A program made the position numbers and the translations under genes. A stretch of DNA of 8,443 bases from positions 1-8,443 of the forward strand of contig JAFDFH010000084.1 in the NCBI GenBank assembly GCA_019309945.1, given 5' to 3'. Position 1 is the stretch's first letter; every line of letters begins with the position of its first letter. This stretch comes from Deltaproteobacteria bacterium. GTDB taxonomy: Bacteria; Desulfobacterota; Desulfobacteria; Desulfobacterales; JAFDFH01. This document shows positions 1-6,630 of this stretch, piece after piece. The notes beneath the pieces are model-generated. The model was given only the letters and a program-made list of their open reading frames with translations. It did not search any database and was not told the DNA's origin.

Positions 1-794
1 TGCCCGGAATAATCCTGGGTAAAGAGCTCGCTAAAAACCTGGGTGTCGTTGAGGGGGACACTATTTATCTGATCTCACCCCGGGGAATGCTCTCACCCAT
101 CGGACACATCCCCAGCATGAAGCGCTTTAAGGTTACCGGGTTTTTTGAGTCCGGAATGTATGAATTTGATGGGTCCTTTGCCTATATCCACATTAAAGAG
201 GCCCAGAAGATTCTCCGGATGAAAGATGCGGTCACCGGAATTGAAGTACGCGTACAGGATATTTATATGGCCAAGCGCGTTGCTGAAAAAATAATCTCCA
301 GATTGGGTTTTCCATACTGGGCACGCGACTGGATGCAGATGAATCGAAACCTGTTTTCGGCCCTTAAACTGGAAAAAACGGTGATGTTTATCATTCTAAC
401 GCTCATCGTTCTGGTTGCAGCCTTTAACATCGCCAGCACACTTATCATGATGGTGATGGCAAAGACCAAGGATATTGCAATATTAAAGGCTATGGGCGCA
501 ACCGATAAGAGCATCAAAAAAATTTTTATACTCAAAGGGATGGTCATTGGCACCGTGGGCACGGTTCTCGGCGTATGCTCGGGATTTATCCTATGTACGT
601 TGCTGAAACATTACAATATCCACGAACTCACGGGGGATATTTACTATTTTACGACTTCTCTTCCGGTAAGAATGGAAGCATTGGATGTGTTTTTAATCGT
701 ATCTGCAACCTTTGTGATCTGCTATTTGGCGGCACTCTATCCATCCCATCAGGCGTCCAAACTTAATCCTGTCGAGGCGATCCGGTATGGGTAA
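1..794 (+). CDS. lolC/lolE: LolC/LolE-family lipoprotein-releasing ABC transporter permease (5'-truncated by window edge)
   Basis: This is the C-terminal 263 codons of an inner-membrane permease that, with LolD, extracts lipoproteins from the inner membrane and hands them on for delivery to the outer membrane. The reading frame is open from base 3, and conserved residues (GIILGKELAKNLGV, then GDTIYLISPRG) precede the first ATG at 87. That ATG is therefore internal and the true start lies outside the window. The MacB-like periplasmic domain continues to about base 350 and includes the LolC/E-typical stretches FFESGMYEFD and RDWMQMNRNLFSALKLEKTV. Three hydrophobic segments follow (roughly bases 378-455, 525-605 and 680-745), matching the three C-terminal TM helices of the family. 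The protein ends in LYPSHQASKLNPVEAIRYG, the usual terminal signature. Its stop codon overlaps the lolD start by 8 bp, implying translational coupling. The sequence does not distinguish LolC, LolE or a single LolF-like subunit. Confidence 0.93.
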   Translation, partial: PGIILGKELAKNLGVVEGDTIYLISPRGMLSPIGHIPSMKRFKVTGFFESGMYEFDGSFAYIHIKEAQKILRMKDAVTGIEVRVQDIYMAKRVAEKIISRLGFPYWARDWMQMNRNLFSALKLEKTVMFIILTLIVLVAAFNIASTLIMMVMAKTKDIAILKAMGATDKSIKKIFILKGMVIGTVGTVLGVCSGFILCTLLKHYNIHELTGDIYYFTTSLPVRMEALDVFLIVSATFVICYLAALYPSHQASKLNPVEAIRYG

Positions 795-1491
795 TAGCGA
801 CCCTGTTTCAGGTTCCCTAATCATTGCAAAAGATTTGTGCAAGGCCTTCAACAACAGTGGTGTCCGGATCGAAATATTAAATGGGGCGAACCTCAACTTG
901 GCTCCCGGAGAAACCGTGGCCGTTGTCGGGGCCTCTGGAATCGGCAAGTCGACGCTTCTCCACATTCTGGGAACCCTTGACCGGCCTGACAGCGGGGCCC
1001 TTTGGTTTCAAGGTGAAGATGTGTTTCGCCATAGTAACCAAAAATTGTCAAGATTTCGAAATGAATCAATCGGATTTGTTTTTCAGTTTCATCATCTCCT
1101 ACCGGAATTCAGTGCGCTCGAAAATGCGATGATGCCGGCCCTGATTAAGGGCCTGAATAAGGAAACGGCTCGAAATGGAGCCGAAGCACTTCTCGTCAAG
1201 GTAGGACTCAAGGATAGACTATTTCACAAGGTCGTCGACCTCTCAGGGGGGGAACAGCAGCGGGTTGTTTTAGCCCGTGCCCTAGTCCTCAACCCGCTTA
1301 TTCTTCTGGCTGATGAGCCCACAGGAAATCTCGACAAAAAAAACAGCGAACAGATTCATGACCTTCTGATGCTGTTAAACCAGGAATTTAACATGACCAT
1401 GATCGTGGTGACACACAATATGGAACTAGCGGCGTATATGTCACGGAGGGTGACAATTACCGATGGAAAACTAGTGGAATCAGAGGATTAA
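787..1491 (+). CDS. lolD: LolD, ATP-binding subunit of the lipoprotein-releasing ABC transporter
   Basis: A 234-residue cytoplasmic ATPase that powers lipoprotein release by the LolC/E-type permease encoded immediately upstream. All ABC motifs are intact: Walker A GASGIGKST (residues 48-56), a Q-loop in FVFQFHHLLPEF (Q100), the signature LSGGEQQRV (152-160), Walker B LILLADEPTGNLD (171-183, catalytic Glu177) and an H-loop His in VVTHN (His210). The FHHLLPEFSALENAMMP stretch is typical of the LolD branch rather than of MacB or FtsE. Length is normal for the family. The ATG at 787 is preceded by GAGG at 773-776, inside the permease gene, and the two genes overlap by 8 bp. The stop lies 9 bp before bamA, consistent with one transcript. 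Confidence 0.96.
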   Translation: MGNSDPVSGSLIIAKDLCKAFNNSGVRIEILNGANLNLAPGETVAVVGASGIGKSTLLHILGTLDRPDSGALWFQGEDVFRHSNQKLSRFRNESIGFVFQFHHLLPEFSALENAMMPALIKGLNKETARNGAEALLVKVGLKDRLFHKVVDLSGGEQQRVVLARALVLNPLILLADEPTGNLDKKNSEQIHDLLMLLNQEFNMTMIVVTHNMELAAYMSRRVTITDGKLVESED

Positions 1492-1500
1492 AGATTTTTC

Positions 1501-4140
1501 ATGGGAAGACACACGTGTTTGCTTCTTTTCACAATAATCTGTTGCTTTTCCAAAATGGTATATGCTCTGGAAACAGTCCGTGTGATCGTATTACCTTTTG
1601 AGATCCATGCCCAGGAAGAACTTTCATACCTTCAATCCGAAATTTCAGAAGCAATCAAGAAGCATTTGCAACAAGAAGACGCAATTATCCTGGAACCCGA
1701 AATCGCCGAGGATTCCCAATGGAATAAACGGGCTAAAACCAGGGAGGAAATTCGAAATTTGGGCATTCAGGTTGGAGCTGACTATGTTGTCTGGGGAAGC
1801 ATGACTTGGATCGGCAAAAAATTCAGCCTGGATGCAAAGTTGATCGAATCTTTGGGGGCAAGGCCTCCCCATACAATGTTTATTCATGGAGAAGGGATAG
1901 AAAGCCTCCCGGGAACCGTAAAGGAACTTGCTCAAGATCTTGGTATGAAACTTTTTAAGCGGGAAAAAGTCGCCGAAGTTATCGTTACAGGTAACGTACG
2001 TATCGAAAGTGATGCGATTAAAAGAAAAATTAAAACCGAACCCGGCGATATTTTTCGCACGAAAAATATTTCCGAAGATCTTAAGGCTGTATACGCAATG
2101 GGATATTTTGAGGATATTCGTATTGAAGCTGAAGAAGGCGCCAAAGGAAAGCGGATCATATTCCGGGTTGTAGAAAAGCCGACGATTCGTGTCATCCACA
2201 TCCGGGGCAATAAAATCTACGACGACAAAGAGATCATGTCAGATTTGGATATCAGTACGGGTTCAATTCTAAACATCTTCAAGGTACAACGTAACATCAG
2301 ACGAATAGAAGCGCTCTATAAAGACAAGAACTACCATAATGCCAAAGTGACTTATAATATCCAACAGCTTAAAAATAACCAGGCCGACCTGGACTTTCTC
2401 ATTGAGGAAGGCGAAAAGGTTCGAGTCAAAAAAATAATATTTGAAGGAAACCGTTCTTACACCAGCAAGCAGTTAAAAAAATTAATGGAAATCTCTGAAA
2501 AAGGCTTCTTCTCATGGCTGACATCATCCGGCGAGCTGGACAGGGAAAACCTGAAACAGGATGCATTCAAACTTGCCGCATTTTATCAAAACAATGGTTA
2601 TGTTCAGGCCAAAGTTGGAGAACCGCAAATTGAATTTAAGGGAAAATGGATTTACATAACCATCAAAATTGATGAGGGTGACCGATTCAAAATCGGAAAA
2701 GTTGATATCGAAGGTGATCTTGTATTATTCAAAGCGGAAATGGTTAAAAATTTGAAAATTACCCATGAGGAGTTTTACAATCGCATGGTGGTCCAAAAGG
2801 ATATCCTTGGCCTCACGGATCTCTACTCCGACGAAGGATATGCCTATGCGGAAATATTACCCCGCATAGACCAAAATATTGAAAAGTTATTGGTCGACAT
2901 TACGTATGTCATTTCAAAGGGCAAACAGGTTTATTTTGAAAAAATTATTATCGGTGGGAACTCAAAAACAAGGGATAAGGTTATTCGCCGTGAGTTAAGG
3001 GTATATGAGCAGGAACTATTCAGTGGGCGGCGTTTAAAACGAGGCGTCCAAAACCTGCATCGACTTGATTTTTTTGAGGATATTAGGATCAACACCATGA
3101 AGGGAAGCACTGATGACAAAATGATCCTGAACATCGATGTGGTTGAAAAGCCCACGGGCACTTTGAGTTTTGGCGGCGGGTACAGCAGTACCGAGAGCCT
3201 CTTTGTATCGGGTACGATTGCCCAGAGGAATCTTTTTGGCCGGGGGCAGGCCCTTTCATTAAAAGCAGAGCTGGGGGGCCGAACAACCGCGTTGTCGCTC
3301 AGTTTCACGGAACCCTGGCTGTTTGATATTCCCCTGTCGGCAGGGTTTGATTTTTATAACTGGGGATACGAGTATGATACATACACTAAGCAAAGTCTGG
3401 GAGGCAATCTGAGGGCTAGCTATCCGGTTTTTGATTTTACCCGGGTTTATTTTTTGTATTCCTATGACATCGCTGATATCAAAGATATTGTTTTTTATGC
3501 CGCTGAATCGATCAAGGATCTGGCAGGAATAAACGTTACGAGTAGTATAACCACCTCCCTGCGCTATGATTCCAGGGACAAAACTTTTAATGCCAGCAAA
3601 GGGTTAAACACGAGTGCCGGTGTGGAATATGCCGGGGGATTTCTCGGGGGCAATATCGCCTTTACAAAGTTTACCGCCGAAGCCGCCTATTATATACCCC
3701 TGTTTTGGGGCACCGTAGGACTTTTGCACGGGAAAGGCGGATATGCCTACGAAAACCCCGGAGGGATACTCCCGGACTATGAACGCTTTTATCTGGGCGG
3801 TATACGTTCTATTCGAGGCTATGAGTATCAGGACATCTCCGCGAGGGATGAGAAAGGCTTCAAGATTGGTGGTGACAAATTTGTACAGTTTAACATTGAA
3901 TTTCAGTTTCCTTTAATGAAGGATGTAGGCGTTGTTGGCGCTTTTTTCTATGATGCCGGTGACGTATACGGTACAGATGAGGATATCGATTTAGGCAACC
4001 TGTTTCGAAGTGTGGGGTTTGGAATCAGGTGGTATTCTCCTATGGGGCCCATTCGTGTTGAGTACGGCTATAGACTTGATCCCATATTAGGGGAAGAACC
4101 CGGTGGACGTTGGGAATTTACAATGGGAACGGTATTTTAG
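1501..4140 (+). CDS. bamA: BamA, Omp85-family outer-membrane beta-barrel assembly protein with extra N-terminal domain
   Basis: An 879-residue outer-membrane protein, the core insertase that folds beta-barrel proteins into the outer membrane. Residues 1-22 form a signal peptide with probable cleavage after VYA. Residues 24-152 are an additional domain absent from E. coli BamA (about 810 aa). Its VRVIVLPFE strand and LGIQVGADYVVWGSM motif resemble TolB-N/CsgG/FlgO-type periplasmic folds. Five POTRA domains follow at about 157-226, 228-303, 307-393, 397-473 and 476-550; repeated marks are GNxxY/S, LYxxxGY-like helices and VxEKP endings. The barrel spans about 551-879. It contains the loop-6 (V/I)RG(F/Y) motif as IRGY (771-774) after RFYLGG, and ends WEFTMGTVF with a C-terminal Phe, a standard beta-signal. 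The start ATG has only a weak, distant AGAGGA (1482-1487) upstream, so translation may depend on coupling to lolD, 9 bp before. skp follows, a common partner order. Confidence 0.96.
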   Translation: MGRHTCLLLFTIICCFSKMVYALETVRVIVLPFEIHAQEELSYLQSEISEAIKKHLQQEDAIILEPEIAEDSQWNKRAKTREEIRNLGIQVGADYVVWGSMTWIGKKFSLDAKLIESLGARPPHTMFIHGEGIESLPGTVKELAQDLGMKLFKREKVAEVIVTGNVRIESDAIKRKIKTEPGDIFRTKNISEDLKAVYAMGYFEDIRIEAEEGAKGKRIIFRVVEKPTIRVIHIRGNKIYDDKEIMSDLDISTGSILNIFKVQRNIRRIEALYKDKNYHNAKVTYNIQQLKNNQADLDFLIEEGEKVRVKKIIFEGNRSYTSKQLKKLMEISEKGFFSWLTSSGELDRENLKQDAFKLAAFYQNNGYVQAKVGEPQIEFKGKWIYITIKIDEGDRFKIGKVDIEGDLVLFKAEMVKNLKITHEEFYNRMVVQKDILGLTDLYSDEGYAYAEILPRIDQNIEKLLVDITYVISKGKQVYFEKIIIGGNSKTRDKVIRRELRVYEQELFSGRRLKRGVQNLHRLDFFEDIRINTMKGSTDDKMILNIDVVEKPTGTLSFGGGYSSTESLFVSGTIAQRNLFGRGQALSLKAELGGRTTALSLSFTEPWLFDIPLSAGFDFYNWGYEYDTYTKQSLGGNLRASYPVFDFTRVYFLYSYDIADIKDIVFYAAESIKDLAGINVTSSITTSLRYDSRDKTFNASKGLNTSAGVEYAGGFLGGNIAFTKFTAEAAYYIPLFWGTVGLLHGKGGYAYENPGGILPDYERFYLGGIRSIRGYEYQDISARDEKGFKIGGDKFVQFNIEFQFPLMKDVGVVGAFFYDAGDVYGTDEDIDLGNLFRSVGFGIRWYSPMGPIRVEYGYRLDPILGEEPGGRWEFTMGTVF

Positions 4141-4203
4141 CTACTTTTAAAGTAACTTCTTAAAAATTTATGGATAAACGGTTAAAACTAAATCCGGAAT
4201 TAT

Positions 4204-4211
4204 AAAGGAGG
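4204..4211 (+). promoter_or_regulatory. Strong Shine-Dalgarno site for skp
   Basis: AAAGGAGG lies 4 nt before the ATG at 4216 and is the best match to the anti-SD sequence in this window. It fixes the skp start and suggests that skp is translated more efficiently than the flanking genes, which is plausible for an abundant periplasmic chaperone. No convincing sigma-70 promoter was seen in the 75-bp bamA-skp spacer. Confidence 0.85.
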
Positions 4212-4215
4212 AGCA

Positions 4216-4779
4216 ATGCAAAAAAAGATAATCGTTTTTTTCACAACATGCTTTTTACTGCTGGGCGTTACGCTTTCATATGGCGCAGATGTTGCTAAAA
4301 TCGGCGTGCTTGATTTTGCAAGAATTCTTGAAACATCAAGCGCTGGAAAAGCAGCACAGGCCGAGCTGAACCAAGCGGGAGCAAAAATGGGGGAGGACCT
4401 CAAAAAAAAGGGGTCTGATTTAGAAGAACTCCAAAAAAGGCTTGAACGGGAAGCCATGGTGATGAGCCAGGAAAAGCGGGTGGAAAAGGAGCGTGAATTC
4501 AGGATAAAGGTCAATGACTTCAAGACGCTTCAACAACAGTATAGTAAAACCGCCCGGCTGATGCAAGAAAAGCTTACACAGAAAATTGGAAAAGAAATCC
4601 AAGAGCTTGTTGACGCAATGGGGAAAAAGGGAGGCTATCTTCTTATCCTTGAAAAGGGTAAGGGGGGCGTATGGTATTACCCAAATCCAATTGATGTAAC
4701 CGACAAATTGATACAGCAGTACAACCTGCAATTTGCCCGGAAAATTCAAGAGCAAAAGAATACCCCCAAACAAGAGTAA
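4216..4779 (+). CDS. skp: Skp/OmpH-family periplasmic chaperone for outer-membrane proteins
   Basis: A 187-residue exported protein of the OmpH/Skp family. Skp trimers hold unfolded outer-membrane proteins in the periplasm and deliver them to BamA, whose gene is directly upstream. Residues 1-23 or 1-24 are a signal peptide: KK, a hydrophobic core to about residue 20, then a cleavable SYG/A. The mature protein opens with VAKIGVLDFARIL, the beta-strand typical of the family. It continues as a long, highly charged, Lys/Glu/Gln-rich helical region (about 45-125) that would form the chaperone tentacles. It closes with KGGYLLILEKGKGGVWYYP and DVTDKLIQQYN, a conserved OmpH C-terminal pattern. It is a little longer than E. 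coli Skp (161 aa). The start is set by the strong SD at 4204-4211. The stop codon TAA (4777-4779) is part of a possible 5-bp duplication bordering the adjacent repeat element. Confidence 0.94.
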   Translation: MQKKIIVFFTTCFLLLGVTLSYGADVAKIGVLDFARILETSSAGKAAQAELNQAGAKMGEDLKKKGSDLEELQKRLEREAMVMSQEKRVEKEREFRIKVNDFKTLQQQYSKTARLMQEKLTQKIGKEIQELVDAMGKKGGYLLILEKGKGGVWYYPNPIDVTDKLIQQYNLQFARKIQEQKNTPKQE

Positions 4780-4781
4780 AC

Positions 4782-4975
4782 ACTACCCGTTCACGGCTTG
4801 AAACTTGAAATTGGAAAGTAGAAATTGGGAAGCGATGAAACGAGTTTACGAGTTGGATGTCTACAAAATTGAAAACTCGGCCTCCAATTGAATGCGTTTA
4901 TCAACTGTACAAAAGCATGAAGACCAAATTTCCAATTTCTATTTTCTAATTTCAACGTTCCGTGAACGGTTACAG
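4782..4975. mobile_element. MITE-like palindromic intergenic element, copy 1 (about 194 bp)
   Basis: Non-coding, AT-rich insertion-like element filling most of the 248-bp skp-lpxD gap. The two ends are inverted repeats: CCGTTCACGG at 4787-4796 is the exact reverse complement of CCGTGAACGG at 4960-4969. Further in, the 22-bp left block 4807-4828 matches the reverse complement of the right arm (about 4932-4953) with two mismatches. The outermost right end TGAACGGTTACAG (4963-4975) is the exact reverse complement of the left end of the second copy (8316-8328). TAAAC occurs directly outside the right end (4976-4980) and next to the left end (4777-4781), a possible 5-bp target duplication. An inner 7-bp pair, CGAGTTT (4841-4847) with AAACTCG (4873-4879), could form a second hairpin. 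No ORF or transposase is present, so any movement would need trans factors. Calling it mobile is inference; the repeat structure is seen directly. Confidence 0.72.
4797..4831 (+). repeat. Degenerate 7-bp tandem repeat in the left arm
   Basis: Five consecutive heptamers read CTTGAAA, CTTGAAA, TTGGAAA, GTAGAAA, TTGGGAA. The right arm of the same element (4929-4956) shows the complementary pattern as TTTCCAA, TTTCTAT, TTTCTAA, TTTCAAC. The inverted arms are therefore themselves built of roughly 7-bp units. The first units also appear unchanged in the second copy near 8332-8360. Confidence 0.7.
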
Positions 4976-5027
4976 TAAACGTTTATTAATTTCTGCTTTA
5001 GCAGGCAAACGGATCAAATAGGGGCAC
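4976..5027 (+). other. lpxD leader between the repeat element and the start codon
   Basis: This 52-bp stretch separates the element from lpxD. It contains a small hairpin, CTGC-TTTA-GCAG (4993-5004), and a purine run AGGGG (5020-5024). The run lies only 3 nt before the GTG at 5028 and 15 nt before the ATG at 5040, so neither start has an ideally placed SD. I see no clear -35/-10 pair. Confidence 0.4.
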
Positions 5028-6068
5028 GTGCAATTTAAAATGGAAATACCTCTTGTCAAAATAGCGGAACGGGTCAACGGTGACCTAAAAGGGGACAGGG
5101 ATCGGTGTATTCGTGGTGTCGCACCTTTTGAAGATGCAACCGGCGATGATATCACCTTTGCCGCTGATCCAAAATTTTTAAAGAAGGTAGATGAAACGGG
5201 TGCGGGAGCTGTAATTGTTCCCCGAAACTTTCGGGCCTCTTCAAAGAACCTTGTGCAAGTGGATAACCCTCAGGTTGCTTTTGCCAAAGTTGTAGCCCTA
5301 TTTCATCCACCTTTAAAACCAGAAACCGGTATCAGCCCAAAGGCCTTTATCGGTGATCATTTCATTGGCGGCCAAGATATTTCAATCGCACCTTTTGCCG
5401 TGATTCAAAAAAATGTTTATCTGGGTGACCGTGTTACAATTCATCCCAATGTCGTCATCGGGGACAACGTCGTAATCGGCGATGATGTGGAGATTTATCC
5501 GAATGTCACGATATTAGAGCGTTGTAAAATTGGCAGCAGGGTTAAAATTCATGCCGGATCGGTCATTGGAAGTGATGGCTTTGGTTTTGCCCCGGACGGC
5601 AAATCCTATTATAAAATTCCCCAAATTGGGATTGTCCAAATCGATGACGATGTGGAACTAGGCGCAGGTAATACCATTGACAGAGCTACGTTTGGAAGAA
5701 CCTGGATAAAAAAAGGGGTAAAGACAGACAACCTCGTTCATATTGCCCACAACGTTACAGTGGGCGAAAACACACTCCTTGTGGCACAGGTCGGAATTTC
5801 AGGAAGTGTGACGATAGGAGCGCATGCTGTGCTGGCTGGCCAGGTGGGAGTTTCAGGACACCTTGCGATCGGAGATGATGTTATGATCGGAGCACAGTCC
5901 GGAATTTCCAAGTCTATTCCAAGCGGCGAGGTTGTGTCAGGATCACCGGAAATGCCCCACAGGATATGGCTCAAGGTCCAAAGGATTCTGCCCCGGCTTC
6001 CGGAACTGAAAAGAAAACTTGCAGAAATCGAAAAAAGACTCATCAAAATTGAAGCAAAACCGGATTGA
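5028..6068 (+). CDS. lpxD: LpxD, UDP-3-O-(3-hydroxyacyl)glucosamine N-acyltransferase
   Basis: A 346-residue cytoplasmic acyltransferase for the third lipid A step: it adds an (R)-3-hydroxyacyl chain from ACP to the 2-amino group of UDP-3-O-acyl-glucosamine. The N-terminal uridine-binding domain (about 1-100) has the LpxD pattern GDLKGDRDRCIRGVAPFEDA, then DDITFA. A left-handed beta-helix of hexapeptide repeats ([LIV]G-x4 type) runs from about 100 to 305. It includes the signature GSDGFGFAPDG (181-191) and the NLVHIAHNV segment, where His241 is the likely catalytic base (E. coli His239). A charged C-terminal helix (about 315-346) completes the trimer-type architecture. Length is normal. The start is given as GTG 5028 because an in-frame TAG lies at 5019-5021. 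ATG 5040, removing four residues, is a real alternative. lpxD is separated from skp by the repeat element, so it may be expressed separately from the upstream genes. Confidence 0.95.
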   Translation: MQFKMEIPLVKIAERVNGDLKGDRDRCIRGVAPFEDATGDDITFAADPKFLKKVDETGAGAVIVPRNFRASSKNLVQVDNPQVAFAKVVALFHPPLKPETGISPKAFIGDHFIGGQDISIAPFAVIQKNVYLGDRVTIHPNVVIGDNVVIGDDVEIYPNVTILERCKIGSRVKIHAGSVIGSDGFGFAPDGKSYYKIPQIGIVQIDDDVELGAGNTIDRATFGRTWIKKGVKTDNLVHIAHNVTVGENTLLVAQVGISGSVTIGAHAVLAGQVGVSGHLAIGDDVMIGAQSGISKSIPSGEVVSGSPEMPHRIWLKVQRILPRLPELKRKLAEIEKRLIKIEAKPD

Positions 6069-6100
6069 AATTTGAGCCTGACGCAGAAATCGGGCAAAAA

Positions 6101-6123
6101 GTGCCGTTTTGCAAAGGTCTCAA
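6101..6123 (+). repeat. 23-bp dispersed intergenic repeat, copy A
   Basis: GTGCCGTTTTGCAAAGGTCTCAA (split here as GTGCCGTTTTG + CAAAGGTCTCAA), in the 115-bp lpxD-fabZ spacer, matches the spacer after lpxI (8259-8281) at 20 of 23 positions. The core TTTT-N-CAAAGGTCTCAA is identical apart from one base. Both copies lie downstream of lipid A genes in the same orientation. Function unknown; it could be a protein-binding site, an RNA processing site or the remnant of a larger repeat. Confidence 0.6.
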
Positions 6124-6172
6124 GGGTGAACATTGAGCCAGTAAAGGCTTACAGGCAATTAAAAGTTTGTTA

Positions 6173-6180
6173 GAGAGGAA
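6173..6180 (+). promoter_or_regulatory. Shine-Dalgarno site supporting the GTG start of fabZ
   Basis: GAGAGGAA, with GAGG at 6175-6178, sits 5 nt before the GTG at 6184. This spacing and the conserved N-terminus that follows make the GTG the preferred fabZ start; no ATG precedes the conserved PHRYPF block at a suitable place. Confidence 0.75.
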
Positions 6181-6183
6181 AAA

Positions 6184-6630
6184 GTGGAAAAAACATATGA
6201 CATTCGGGAAATAATGAATTATTTACCACATCGATATCCTTTTCTGCTAATTGATCGAATCATTGAATTGAAACCAAAGGAGAAGGTTGTTGCCATTAAA
6301 AATGTAACCATCAACGAACACTTTTTCCAGGGCCATTTTCCGGGGGTTCCAATTATGCCGGGAGTGCTTATCATAGAAGCAATGGCCCAGGCCGGTGGCG
6401 TTCTTTTCTTCGGGTCCATGCCCAAAGAAAAACATGGCGCCTTAATCTACTTTATGGGAATGGACAAGGTCAAATTCAGAAAATTCGTTGTGCCGGGCGA
6501 TCAGCTTGTATTGGAAGTAAAATATTTAAAGCAACGATCAAAGGTGATCAAGCTATCCGGAAGTGCTCGGGTGGATGACACACTTGTGGCCGAAGCTGAA
6601 TTACTGGCAACCATCGGAGAAAAACCATGA
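6184..6630 (+). CDS. fabZ: FabZ, 3-hydroxyacyl-ACP dehydratase
   Basis: A 148-residue cytoplasmic hot-dog-fold enzyme that dehydrates (R)-3-hydroxyacyl-ACP to trans-2-enoyl-ACP in fatty acid elongation. The family start LPHRYPFLLIDRI (14-26) is present. So is the catalytic pair: His51 in HFPGVPIMPGV and Glu65 in LIIEAMAQAGG. The later MDKVKFRKFVVPGDQL block (93-108) is also typical. Length matches the family. Its position between lpxD and lpxA is a widespread arrangement: FabZ and the acyltransferases draw on the same 3-hydroxyacyl-ACP pool, so co-expression balances phospholipid against lipid A. It starts with GTG, supported by an SD at 6173-6180, and its TGA stop overlaps the lpxA ATG (ATGA, 6627-6630). 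Confidence 0.97.
   Translation: MEKTYDIREIMNYLPHRYPFLLIDRIIELKPKEKVVAIKNVTINEHFFQGHFPGVPIMPGVLIIEAMAQAGGVLFFGSMPKEKHGALIYFMGMDKVKFRKFVVPGDQLVLEVKYLKQRSKVIKLSGSARVDDTLVAEAELLATIGEKP

Noticed and set aside
87..794. ATG at 87 as the start of the first gene
   Set aside because: Conserved LolC/E sequence continues in frame upstream to base 3, so this Met is internal and the gene is cut by the window edge.
1336..1343. Runs of 7-8 A (also 4402-4409 and 5708-5714, the last followed by GGGG) as programmed frameshift sites
   Set aside because: All three genes are full length in one frame with conserved motifs on both sides, and no overlapping frame has a sensible product.
1501..1566. Lipobox in the BamA signal peptide (Cys14/Cys15)
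   Set aside because: The residues before the cysteines are Ile-Ile, not the small residue needed at -1, and a normal signal peptidase I site (VYA) follows.
4141..4215. Promoter between bamA and skp (TATAAA at 4201-4206)
   Set aside because: The TATAAA overlaps the skp Shine-Dalgarno and no -35 box is found at suitable spacing; the sequence is simply AT-rich.
4780..5027. CRISPR array in the repeat-rich skp-lpxD gap
   Set aside because: Repeats are inverted arms and 7-bp degenerate units, with no 25-40 bp direct repeats separated by unique spacers and no cas genes.
6130..6155. Hairpin TGAGCC-AGTAAA-GGCTTA after lpxD as a terminator
   Set aside because: The stem is about 6 bp with a wobble pair, and no T-run follows; it lies within a likely co-transcribed spacer.
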